Shown here: positions 1-10,487 of the stretch, one piece after another
Layout of the letters: each line of letters opens with the position of its first letter
Position numbering within the stretch: the stretch's first letter is position 1
From: Polytrichum commune
Taxonomy: Eukaryota > Streptophyta > Polytrichopsida > Polytrichales > Polytrichaceae
DNA length: 64,000 bases
NCBI GenBank assembly: GCA_950295325.1
Contig: OX485807.1
Coordinates: forward strand, 1,242,501 to 1,306,500
Direction of reading: 5' to 3'
Translations under genes and position numbers: made by a program
Notes under the pieces: generated by a model
What the model was told of the DNA's origin: nothing
Database searches by the model: none
Seen by the model: the letters and a program-made list of their open reading frames with translations, nothing else

Positions 1-289
1 CTTGAAATGGATGTCATTGAGGTGAAGGTTATGTAGTTGACCATATACATTGTTACATTTACAGTTTAGAACTCAAATAAGTCATAGTTGACGTGTGTAT
101 CCTTGAGGGTGAAGGTAAACATCGAGGACAAGGAAGAAGAAGACAACTTGAATGAAGATGAAGAAGGAAAGGACGGTATAAAAGATGAACTAAGAGGAGG
201 CTTGATAGACGAAGCAAGAGGAAGCATGGAAATCGATGGATGAGGCGACTTCACCGCCGCCCAAAAATCTCAGGCAAGCATTTTGAAAG
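1..289. other. No gene recognised
   Basis: AT-rich DNA with a purine-rich stretch (about 110-240) made of GAAGA/GAGGA runs. The open frame on the minus strand here is only a Ser/Pro-rich translation of that low-complexity run, so I do not call it a gene. Confidence 0.5.
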
Positions 290-2420
290 TGAACTTGAAT
301 GCTTGAAATGTTTCTTAAAGATTGAGGACACGGATTTCATCACTTCCTCCTTACCCTTGGTTTCGTAAGGTGCTGAGAATGAGACATTAACCCACAAAAT
401 AAAGAAATAATGAAGCAAGAAAACCCTAAAATGAGTCTCGGTTCCGAAATTAGGTTTTTTGAAATTTCAGGGTTTTCTTCTTGCCTCTTCAATTCTTGCT
501 TTTGTGTTTCTTTTCGCACTTCTTTGTGTTCATTGCTTATGTCTTGCTTTGATATACATGCTTAGAAGTTATTATATAGTTTGCTTGATGGGTTTGTAGT
601 GTATTAAAAAATTTCAATGAAGAAGCTTCATTGTTGAAATTGAAGCTTGAAATGGTTCTATAAGGTTAAGAACACGGATTTGATCACCTCCATCCCACCC
701 TAGGTTTCATAAGGTTATGAAAATTAGGCATTTGTGACCACAAAATCAAGAATTGAAGAGGCAAGAAGAAAACCCTAAAATCTCAAAAAAATGAGTCTCG
801 GTTCTAAGACTAGGTTTTTTGAAATTTCTGGGTTTTCTTCTTGCTCTTCAATTCTTGCTTTTGTCTTTCTTTTTGCACTTGTTTGGGTTCATTGCTTGTG
901 TCTTGCCTTGATAGGTATGCTTACAAGTTATTGATAAGTATGCTTGGTGGGTTAGTATGTGGTTTCAAGAATTTCAATGAAGAAGCTTCAAGGTTGATAT
1001 TCAAGCTTGAAATGAATCTATAAATTTGAGGTCACGGATTTCATGACCTCCCGCTCACCCTTGGTTTGGTAAGGTGCTGAAAATGGGGACATTGATGTGT
1101 ACAAAAAGAAGAAATGAAGAAGTTAGAAAAAACTTCAAAATTCCGAAAAAATGAGTCTCGGTTCCAAGACTAGGTTTTTTGAAATTTCTTGGTTTTTTTC
1201 TTGCTCTTCAATTCTTGCGTTTTGCTTTCATTTTGCACTTGCTTGTATTTGTCGCTTGTGTCTTGCCTTGATAGGTATGATTACAAGTTATTGATAAGTA
1301 TGCTTGATGGGTTAGTATGTGGTTTCAAGAATTTCAATGAAGAAGCTTCAAGGTTGATATTCAAGCTTGAAATGAATCTATAAATTTGAGGTCACGGATT
1401 TCATGACCTCCCGCTCACCCTTGGTTTGGTAAGGTGCTGAAAATGGGGACATTGATGTGTACAAAAAGAAGAAATGAAGAAGTTAGAGAAAACTTCAAAA
1501 TTCGGAAAAAATGAGTCTCGGTTCTAAGACTAGGTTTTTTGAAATTTCTGGGTTTTCTTCTTGCTCTTCAATTCTTGCTTTTGTCTTTCTTTTTGCACTT
1601 GTTTGGGTTCATTGCTTGTGTCTTGCCTTGATAGGTATGATTACAAGTTATTGATAAGTATGCTTGATGGGTTAGTATGTGGTTTCAAGAATTTCAATGA
1701 AGAAGCTTCAAGCTTGAAATAAATCTATAAGTTTGAGGTCACGGATTTCATGACCTCCCGCTCACCTTTGGTTTGGTAAGGTGCTGAAAATGGGGACATT
1801 GATGTGTACAAAAAGAAGAAATGAAGAAGTTAGAAAAAACTTCAAAATTCCGAAAAAATGAGTCTCGGTTCCAAGACTAGGTTTTTTGAAATTTCTTGGT
1901 TTTTTTCTTGCTCTTCAATTCTTGCATTTTGCTTTCATTTTGCACTTGCTTGTATTTATCGCTTGTGTCTTGCCTTGATAGATATGCTTACAAGTTATTG
2001 ATAAGTATGCTTGATGGGTTAGTATGTGGTTTCAAGAATTTCAATGAAGAAGCTTCAAGGTTGATATTCAAGCTTGAAATGAATCTATAAGATTGAGGTC
2101 ACGGATTTCATGACCTCCCGCTCACCCTTGGTTTGGTAAGGTGCTGAAAATGGGGACATTGATGTGTACAAAAAGAAGAAATGAAGAAGTTAGAAAAAAC
2201 TTTAAAATTCGGAAAAAATGAGTCTCGGTTCCAAGACTTGTTTTTTTGAAATTGCTTGGTTTCTTTCTTGCCTCTTCAATTCTTGTTTTTGTCTTTCTTT
2301 TTGCACTTGTTTGGGTTCATTGCTTGTGTCTTGCTTTAATATGTATACTAGGAGGTTGTTAGATGGTTTGTTAGATAGTTTGCTTTAAATGGTTCTAAGA
2401 GGTTGAGGGCTTAGTTTTTT
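290..2420 (+). repeat. Tandem array, ~360-bp unit, about six copies
   Basis: The anchor ATGAGTCTCGGTT recurs at 431, 791, 1151, 1511, 1858 and 2218, giving spacings of 360, 360, 360, 347 and 360 bp. The short spacing comes from a 13-bp loss in the copy at 1511. Partial units flank the array. The copies at 791 and 1511 are nearly identical to each other, and so are those at 1151 and 1858, so the middle of the array is an A-B-A-B higher-order repeat of about 710 bp. Each of these copies starts a 47-48 codon frame beginning MSLGSKTRFFEIS, with a hydrophobic middle and a stop after TSY. The array lies directly 5' of the first recognisable exon at 2518 and may be its duplicated leader or first exon. 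Confidence 0.9.
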
Positions 2421-2517
2421 TTCTTTGAATGGTTAATTTTTATGTAATTTGATTGAATGTTATTTGTGGTTTCATAGTTATATGTTAATTTCATTTCATT
2501 TGTTATTCGAATTTCAG

Positions 2518-5500
2518 GACGGTGGAGATGACGATGGCGGTCCCCCACTGCCCAATGATTTGTTAAATGTGGAAGAGACTATGTCTCATATGCGAGATTT
2601 ACAAAATACAAACTTCAATTCTTTGATTGGAAGACTTCGTATGAAGCCGTTCTCAAAGTCAAGAGTTTCAATCCCTCTTTGTCGGTTAATACCGTTGCCT
2701 ATTGTGAGGCCAATCTTGGAAATCGATGTCCAGCTTTTGGAGAATGAATTTGTGAATGGTTATAAGGAGGGTGATAGGGAACTGTATGTATCTCCATATG
2801 ACAAAGATGGAAATACTATGGATATTCGGGACGAAGACACTTGGGAAGAACATTGGTAATCTTCCAATAAATCATTTGAGGAAATCCTTAAGAATGATAA
2901 GGATTATGAAAGGTTTTGTGGTAAAATGGTCTTTGTTTGGAAGGGTAACCATCGGGTGATAGCTTGGCGCCGCCATATCGATAAGGTCCATGGAGAAGAT
3001 AAAGAGTGGCATTACTCCGTTGATTGTATAGTACTTGAATCAACCGGTTCGGTGGCTCTTCTTCTAAATGCTATGCATGATGTGAACATGTATGTTTCAT
3101 GTTCCGATGTTTTATTTATTTATTTTGTTTATAATTATAAAATTATAAAATTCATTGATCTTTTTTTTGTCATCTCTCTTAGGTCTACGGAATCAGATCA
3201 TGTCAAGACAAATTTGGTTCATAAACTCCATCGTGTCCAAAGTTTTGGAATCAAGAAGTTGGAGGAATTTAAAGACCTTCTTACCCCTGATCAATATTCC
3301 AAGTGTTTGAAGAAAGGTGGAAAAGGAACTTGGTATACCCTCACTTTGGAAGTTTTTAGTCAATTTCTTTATAAGGTGGGTACTCTAATTCATACTAAGC
3401 TCTGTTATTGAATATATTTTTGCTAAAGGATCTTAAACTAATTCTTAGTTTTTGGTTGTGTAGCGTGAAATAGCATTTATGACCAAAGAGGCATCTCGTA
3501 AATACAATGAGAAAACTCCACTTCAATCAAGTACATCCAAAGGTATTTGGGATGTCATGCAGAATGCAACAAAGAAAGCAGTATCATCAATTCGTGGAAA
3601 AGAATTCGAAAAACTTCTCGTTGTCGCAAATCCGGCCAATGGCTTCAATTTGTTGGAGAAGGTAAGTCATTATGTTTTTTTATGTAACATTCATTTCGGT
3701 GTCCTATATGAGAGATTTTCATTATTTACACCTTCTATTTCGCAGATCAATAAGCATTTTGGAGATCGCTCTGAGCCTATCATGACCCTAGAGAAACTGC
3801 AAATGATTGCAACTGCTCCAGTGAATTCGGTGTTCAAAATCAAATGTTTAAGGTGGTGGAATTCTAGCGACATGTCCCGTGAATCTCTACGCTTTCCATT
3901 TGGAGATATCAAAGAAAAAGAACTTGAGAAATGGTTGATCAAAGCGTCATTTTGGGCCCAAGTTATTCCTTATTCTTAAATATCTAAATGTTTTCATTTC
4001 AATTTTAGAATGTTTTATGATTTATTCAATGGTCGTGATGCATTTGTGTCATTTTCCAGTTGGAAAATGGTTTTGTGAAACAATTTGAAGATATGGAAAA
4101 GGAAATGAATGTGAAGATTATTTGGAATGCACATATACTTATGCCTTCTGAGTACATTGAAAAGTGGCGTATTATGCTTTGGACAAAAACATTCCGACCT
4201 TTTTTTGGTGGCATGAGTGCATTTACAAAATCTACTCTACTCGATAAAAATTTTGGAGGAGGCATTGCTATCAAACGAGTGGTATTCAGGTAATTTATTT
4301 TTTCTTTCTCTCATAGCTTCAATTCGTTCATTGCATACTTGAAGTTTGCCTTGACGTAATTGATTCACTAACTTCAATTAAATGGTTATTTTGTCTCAAA
4401 GGTACATAAAGAACGAGCCATTGGCTTCAAACGCCATCTCCCTTGGCTCCATTCCGAGTTGTTTCTCTTCATGGGCTGACAAATCTAGTGACCTTTGCAT
4501 TTTTACGGCAACCCAGATAAGAGTTTGGGATTATGCCACTTTGCAGTCTTGTCCATGGTTTATTGAGTGCCCTCTTACGTTTTGTCCAAGTGAGGAGGAG
4601 GAGCTCAGAAAACAGTCATGTCCAATAGACTTGCCTCCTGATGATATTGACATGATGAACAACGAGGATGTGTGTGTGGTGAAAGTAATCAAACCGGAGG
4701 GAAAAGCTAAATGTAAGCGTGGCTCAAAGGTAGATGAGGTTAATCCAACACCTTCATCTCAAACCGGTGTTATGGCACACAATCCTAGTCCTTCAACACC
4801 TACACCTAGCACTCAAGATAATGATGGACCTAAGTTTTCTCCCATTTCAAGATCACTACGATTTCAATATGTGTCAAAAAACCATTGTCAGTGGTGCTTC
4901 ACCTTCTGGGGCAATTTGTTCAGTGATGTTGGAGAATATTTCAATTCAAACATTGATGGAGAATGGTGGTCATGAGCATCCGTTAATGTTGAAAACATTT
5001 GAATTTGTGACTAAGGTCAGTATACTCAACATTGAACTTATTTTTATTTTATGATATATCACTAGTAGAAAACATGGTAAAAAAGAACCGCATTCGTTTT
5101 TCCATTGCGGTTCTTTTGACCACCCTGATCTGCAGTCACTAAACAACTGCAGATTTTTCTTTTTTGTTTTACGACTACAATTTTAAAATTTTGGGGGCAT
5201 GTAATACACCGTTGGAAAGGTATTTTCAAGACCTTTCCAGCGATATATTAAAAGCCCCCAAATTCCTAAAAATTTAGTTGGTAAACCAAAAAAGAAAAAT
5301 CTGCAGTCGTTTAGTGACTGCAGATCAGGGTGGTCAAAAAAACCGCAATGGACAAACGACTGCGGTTCTTTTTTACCATGTTTTCTACTAGTGTATGGTG
5401 TTGATGTTGCAACATGTTTTGGACTTAAGTGTAATATTGTTTTTTGGTTTTTTTTTGGTAGGTGGGTTCCGGACGCAATAGGAGGGTTTCTTCAGAGGAT

Positions 5501-6766
5501 TGTAGTTTTGGAGGTTTTGACCTTATTATTGCAGATTTGCCAGAAGGTTTGCCTGTACCTAACGTTTGATCTCCTCCACATATAATCCCAGCTTGGAACG
5601 ACCACAAGAGAAAGAACATTGAGGCTCTATTTGAATTTGCATGTGCATATCTCACCGATGATGGCCCCTTGCTTTTGTTTGTTCCTGAGAAGAAAGATGT
5701 CAGAGAGGATGTAAGGACATTCACAGCCTCCTATGATTTTGTATTGCGAAAAGATTGGTGGGGCTTCAACGAGTTGCCTTTGTGTTATCCACTTGACACA
5801 TCATTGACGGTATACATTAAACTCTATTATTTATTACTTTGAATTCTACTTTTTCATTGTATTGCAATGTTCTCATCAATTTTGTAATTGATTCCTCCGC
5901 TGAAGGTTTTCTCGTGGTTTATAGACTCGTCGTTTCCGCATCATGTTGTTTCTTCGTTCTACTCCCAAGTCGGAGTTTGTTTTTCAAAAAAAGAACGCAA
6001 ATACTGAGGTGGATGTGGAGGCCTTGGATGTGTTCTTCAATCTCACATCGGCAAGCACTCAACTCATGAACGGAAAAGTGCCATGGAGAGGTGGTAGGGA
6101 GAAAGACTCGGAATCGATGCAAATCTTAATAGAGGCTTTAACAACTCCCGCATCGGTTGTCCTCGATGCTTATGTATCTACAGGTTGGTTTATCTCTTAC
6201 TCAAAGGACCTATTATATCATCTCCCAATGTGTTTTAATGAAATCATTGTAATGTTGTCAGTGGCTTGTGCAAATTAACTGACATTTCAACATTTCATTG
6301 GCAGGTGCATCTATTCATGCTTGTAGAAATAGTGGGCGCCATCTAGTGGCATATGAGGAAGATTCTGCATTGTTTGATGCCATTCTATCCCCATTAAGTG
6401 ATCCACCACCAACTGCTACTGTAGGTGGATTTATGCCATATAATGCCTCCATCGATTCCGATGAAGAGCCTGTTAAGAAGGTTGCGAGAAAAAGTCGATT
6501 GAGTACGTAAGTTTTCAATTTCTCCATATTGTTTGTTAATTTGGCCCTCCAATGTCTGATATGTGTGCACTAGAAGTCTAACACTTATGATGTCAATTTG
6601 CAGAAAAAAGAAAAACATGACTTCATCTCCGAATATGGGTTTGCCAATATATGCAGAAAATGTTGCACAGATCATGGCAAGATCAGTGACGCCAACTCCT
6701 CGCCGTATATCTACACGATTTGCTCGTAACACGTATGTAGATGATGAGGCGATTCAAATGCGATGA
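2518..6766 (+). pseudogene. Multi-exon gene with a beta-class DNA methyltransferase-like C-terminus, probably recently inactivated
   Basis: The exons I can join are 2518-3089, 3183-3375, 3464-3661, 3746-3961, 4060-4289, 4402-5015, 5462-5809, 5925-6183, 6305-6506 and 6604-6766 (stop). All have GT-AG borders and keep phase; any exon before 2518 is not identified. The N-terminal ~600 codons are a domain I do not recognise (motifs FVWKGNHRVIAW, CLRWWNSSDMSRES, WTKTFRPFFGG). The C-terminal part has FDLIIADLPEG, then LTDDGPLLLFVPEK, then a late VVLDAYVSTGASIHAC...GRHLVAYEED. This is the order (motif IV first, motif I last) of permuted N6_N4_Mtase enzymes, where the motifs are normally DPPY and a glycine-rich VLDPFxGxGT. 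Both are degenerate here. In-frame stops lie at 2857-2859 and 5567-5569, and the frame shifts near an A6 run (4876-4881). The long open frames otherwise point to recent loss. No function is claimed beyond resemblance. Confidence 0.7.
5060..5393. mobile_element. CACTA-type hairpin MITE (334 bp) in an intron
   Basis: It starts CACTAGTAGAAAACATGG and ends with the inverse, CCATGTTTTCTACTAGTG. It is flanked by a 3-bp direct repeat TAT (5057-5059 and 5394-5396), the target-site size of the CACTA/CMC superfamily. The inverted complementarity runs almost to the centre: the blocks GATCTGCAGTCACTAAAC and CTTTCCA are both found inverted in the other arm. The whole element could fold as one long hairpin. 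It sits in the intron 5016-5461 of the methyltransferase-like gene. No coding capacity, so non-autonomous. The high arm similarity suggests a young insertion. Confidence 0.92.
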
Positions 6767-8285
6767 TCTGAGTGATTAAGCTAAACTAGTTTAGGGACAT
6801 TTAGGTAGTTGTCAATACCATCCACTATGTGTTTGATTGGATTGGATATGATTGGATTGGATATTATTTGGTGGATGTGTGACAAAGTTTGGATTCATCA
6901 TTTGAAATTACCACAATTAGTGGACATTGAATTGTGTGAGCAATTTCCTCTTATTCCTAAACCCTATATCCTAAAACTTAATTACCTCTATCAATCCATT
7001 TCTCAAACTTACATGAATTTTAGAAATACAGTTTAGAGCAATACTTGGAAGGTGCTTGCATTGTTATTACAATTGGATGTTGCATCCAACAACAACATTA
7101 AAAATAATTTTCAAACCCTCATGCCAAGCTTGCAGTTGTTGAATTTAAAAGTAGAGTTAGGTATTCATGAGGATAATTACATTTTTTGACTATCCATTAA
7201 TTTTATTATAGAAAAAAAAATTTATTTATGCCAAAATACCACGGATATAGGGTACTAGTGTGTGTATTTCCAAAAATCTTTCCTCACCTACCGTTCACAA
7301 GTTACTGCTCATCGCTCACCGCTCATTGCTCACCGCTCACATGATAGCACTCCCCGTGGTGGCTCAATGGCGAAGATGATCTCCCTCGACAATGATGAGA
7401 AGCCTATTCAAATAGTTTTCACAAAATCTTGATCGAGTATGTAAGTACGTCATTTATTCCATGTTTGTTTGATTCTAGAGTCGTTCAACATGTTATTCTC
7501 CACTAATGAATGTTGGTCATTTGAGTTTTGTTTTTTGTAAATGAAAAATGTGATGTCGCTCCCATTTGAATAGTTATCCCATTACATGCAAAGGCAGTCA
7601 CGAAGGTTGGGGATCCAACCTCAACACCATCACATAGTAGTAGGTTGTTGGGTTATGATTGTCACATCTTGCCATTCGTAAATGTTGAGGCGGAGGAGTG
7701 TATTGAACATGTTAGTGACCAAGAGGAGGAGGGGGGGATGAAGACAATAGGGGTATTTATAAAACTTCTATTCATGGTTCTACGTTGATTAAGCTACATT
7801 GAATGTGCTCATTACTTTGTGGGCATTGATATGTATGAGTAATTTCCTCTTGTACTTTCATTTACGCCGAGAAACTTTAGTTTCTAAAAGTTTCGCAATG
7901 CCTTCATCAATTCATTTCTTAAACTTATGTGAATTCTAGAAATATATTCTAGAGCATGTTCAATACTTGGAATGTGCTTGCATTTCTTTTAAGAAATTAA
8001 ATGTTGAATATGACGACAATGTTAATAATCATTTCCAAACCCTCATACCAAGCCTATAATAATTTATTTCATAAGTAAAATAAGGCATTCATTAGGTTGA
8101 TTACACTTTGTGTGAACTTCCCACTCATACTATTATAAACAAACATCTTACTTTTTATGCAAAATACCATAGTTATAGGATACTAGTGGGTGTATATCCA
8201 AACATTTTGCCAACCTCACCCCTGACAAGTTACTGCCCATCACTCACCACTCACCACTCATTGTTTACATGATAGCACTCCCCTA
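6420..8285 (+). repeat. Tandem duplication of the 3' end of the methyltransferase-like gene
   Basis: Copy A (about 6420-7352) holds the last two exons and the 3' flank. Copy B (about 7358-8285) repeats the same order in diverged form. Matching anchors are GATGAAGAGCCTGTTAAG at 6459 against a diverged match near 7394, GATTAAGCTA at 6773 and 7786, and CATGATAGCACTCCCC near 7339 and 8268. The offset is about 930-1010 bp. Copy B keeps a recognisable version of the penultimate exon and its donor (GTATGTAAGT) but is not open. The tails of both copies contain runs of CTCACCGCTCA-like short repeats. Confidence 0.8.
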
Positions 8286-9840
8286 ATAAATAGTATGTAT
8301 AAGTGTCTTGAATGGTATCTTCAAGTGGATGGTCAATGTGCTAGATTTCATAAGACAAATTTTTGAAGGAAGTAGTGACATAGAAGGACCTACAAAAAGG
8401 AACCTAACACAAATGGATATTTTATAGCCAAGACTAGGATTGTGTGGGTACCTCCGAAAAGCAAATATGATTGATATAAATCTAACAATAAAATATACAA
8501 CTCATTGGTTGTGACAAACATAGTGTCAATTCTCAATTTGATCCTTTCTTTTTTGGTTTGGTGATGGTGGTGAGGCATCATGCAACCATTTTAGGTCTAA
8601 ATCATATCTTATTCACACAATTTTGACATTGGATGGATTAAATTTTAAAATTGCTAACTTAAGAAATAATGTGATTATTTTTTAACAAGTTAAGAATGTC
8701 AAGTGTTGTAAGTATCTATTTTAGGTTTTCCTACGATCATATGTAGAATGATAATGAAGAAGAAAGATGTCAAGTGGATGCAAACAAATTAATGACGTAC
8801 GTACCCTAGAGAATGATTGATTGGGAACACAAGGATACATAATGGGAGCATTGGCAACAATGTAGGGCTTCCCATTGCTTTCAAAAGCATGGCCATGGCT
8901 TTTGAGAATTCCAACGTTATGGTTATTGGGGAACCCTTCTCCACCCTAGCAACTACTATTGTTGGTGGACCCTACCACAAACAAACCAATGCCACTGTTG
9001 GGATTGAAAAAGTTGTGTGTTGCATTATTACAACCTCTCTTAGCAAAGGGGATGTCATAATGGAGTAGACCTACCCATACCTAGCACGAACCCCTTGAAC
9101 TGCATATATAGATGGATGCATCAATAGATTGTACATGCATGTAGGATTACTATGGTAATATTGAAAATATCTTTATTACGTTATCCATATTTAAATGTTG
9201 ATATCATACTAGCCTAATTAACATTAAAAGTAGCATATTAATGTTTTTGTTATTTTCTAATATTGTAACTCTTGATTAAACATCGAGGATTCACATATTC
9301 TTCAAGGAATTTGAATAAATTAAAAACGTAGTGGTGGATATATCCATAGAATTGAACCACTTGAAATCTGTACATTTTGAGTAATGTACCCAATCTCACT
9401 TGAATATGAGTTTTATGCCACAAGCTACATGGCGACATGTAATGATAATGATACGATAATACATTGTCTTGAGTGACGTTGAATATGTGTAAGTAACTTC
9501 TGAAGCTGCTAGCTGGAGGCCCCAATTCTTACATTTGGACTGCATTAGGACCAATGCATTACTTGTAGATTGGATTGCTACCAAAGCATATGTAATTCAT
9601 CATGTGCAAAACATGAGATCAAAGTTAGTTCAACTAATTTGCCTCATACTTAAGATTTTTTTTTTTTTTGTTTGTGATAAATTATTGTTTTTCTTCCATG
9701 AATGTTGAAATCGCCAAATTATATCATTCCCCATAGAAATGTACGATTGTCGTATTTAAGATGTAAATACATGTATATGAATGAATATGTGCGTGCTCAT
9801 CCATAATATATCATATGCTTAAGGATGTAATTAGCTTCTC
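8286..9840. other. Intergenic, no gene recognised
   Basis: AT-rich. A plus-strand frame at 8817-9068 (83 codons) contains GLPIAFKSMAMAFENSN. Its DNA around AAAAGCATGGCCATGGCTTTTG resembles the small frame at 10024 upstream of FTSHI4, so the two may share a degenerate ancestor. I do not see a known family. Confidence 0.4.
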
Positions 9841-10023
9841 CACTCCGATAATGATAGCCGGTGTGGCTCACTTGGAAATTTGAACAGAATAAACGGAGAA
9901 CAGAGATGCCAAAGACGGTGGATGCAAAGAGATTCGGAATGTTAGTGTGTAACGAGGAGAACCTGATTGGGATCCTGGGAACGCACATTTGGGAACAATC
10001 CCCATCCTGTCAAGAGCATAGCA

Positions 10024-10131
10024 ATGGCTTTCGGGAATTCGAGGGCTCTGGCTATGGCTGTGGCTATGGCGGACTCCACCATCTTCGCGAAATTCTTGAG
10101 CAAAATTTTCGAGGTCGGAACCATGGAGTAG
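10024..10131 (+). other. Possible small ORF, 35 codons, in the FTSHI4 5' flank
   Basis: It reads MAFGNSRALAMAV... and ends KIFEVGTME before TAG. The end is repeated in the next tandem copy, where KFLHKFSRAGTME and a TAG follow at about 10277-10318. It could be an upstream ORF in the FTSHI4 leader, a fragment of a small gene, or chance. I recognise no family. Confidence 0.2.
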
Positions 10132-10372
10132 AGCACTTCACAGGAGTTGAGAGATTCAGATGCCAGGTTGCTTGCAGAGCGCCGTTGCAGAAACGGAGAG
10201 ATTGAAAGAAGCATTGAAGCATTGAAGTATCGAAGGATTGAAGCATTGAAGGAAGGAGTTCTATATTGCGGTGTCACAAATTTTTGCACAAGTTTTCCAG
10301 GGCAGGAACCATGGAGTAGACCATTGTAGATGAGGTGCGAGATTTAACTAGCAGGTCGCAGAGAATTGGTGT

Positions 10373-10427
<55 letters not shown>

Positions 10428-10483
10428 CATTGAAATTTAGGATTGGAAGGATTGAAGGAAGGAGTTCTGTGTCGCAATATCAT
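10090..10483 (+). repeat. Imperfect tandem duplication in the FTSHI4 5' flank
   Basis: Two units, about 10090-10276 and 10277-10483. Each begins with AAATT(C/T)TTG and passes through GGAACCATGGAGTAG. Each then has GCATTGAA-rich sequence and ends with ATTGAAGGAAGGAGTTCT. The second unit carries the (AG)26 tract. The second copy ends only a few bases before the FTSHI4 start codon, so the duplication changes the leader or core promoter. Confidence 0.7.
10375..10426 (+). repeat. (AG)26 microsatellite in the FTSHI4 leader
   Basis: An uninterrupted AG dinucleotide run of 52 bp ending about 60 bp upstream of the FTSHI4 ATG. GA-rich leaders are common in plants and can be bound by GAGA-binding (BPC) proteins; a regulatory role here is only possible. 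Confidence 0.95.
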
Positions 10484-10487
10484 CACA

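Noticed and set aside
290-2420. Tandem array considered as a CRISPR-like or centromeric satellite
   Set aside because: Whole 360-bp units repeat with no short repeat/spacer pattern, and only six copies lie directly before a gene.
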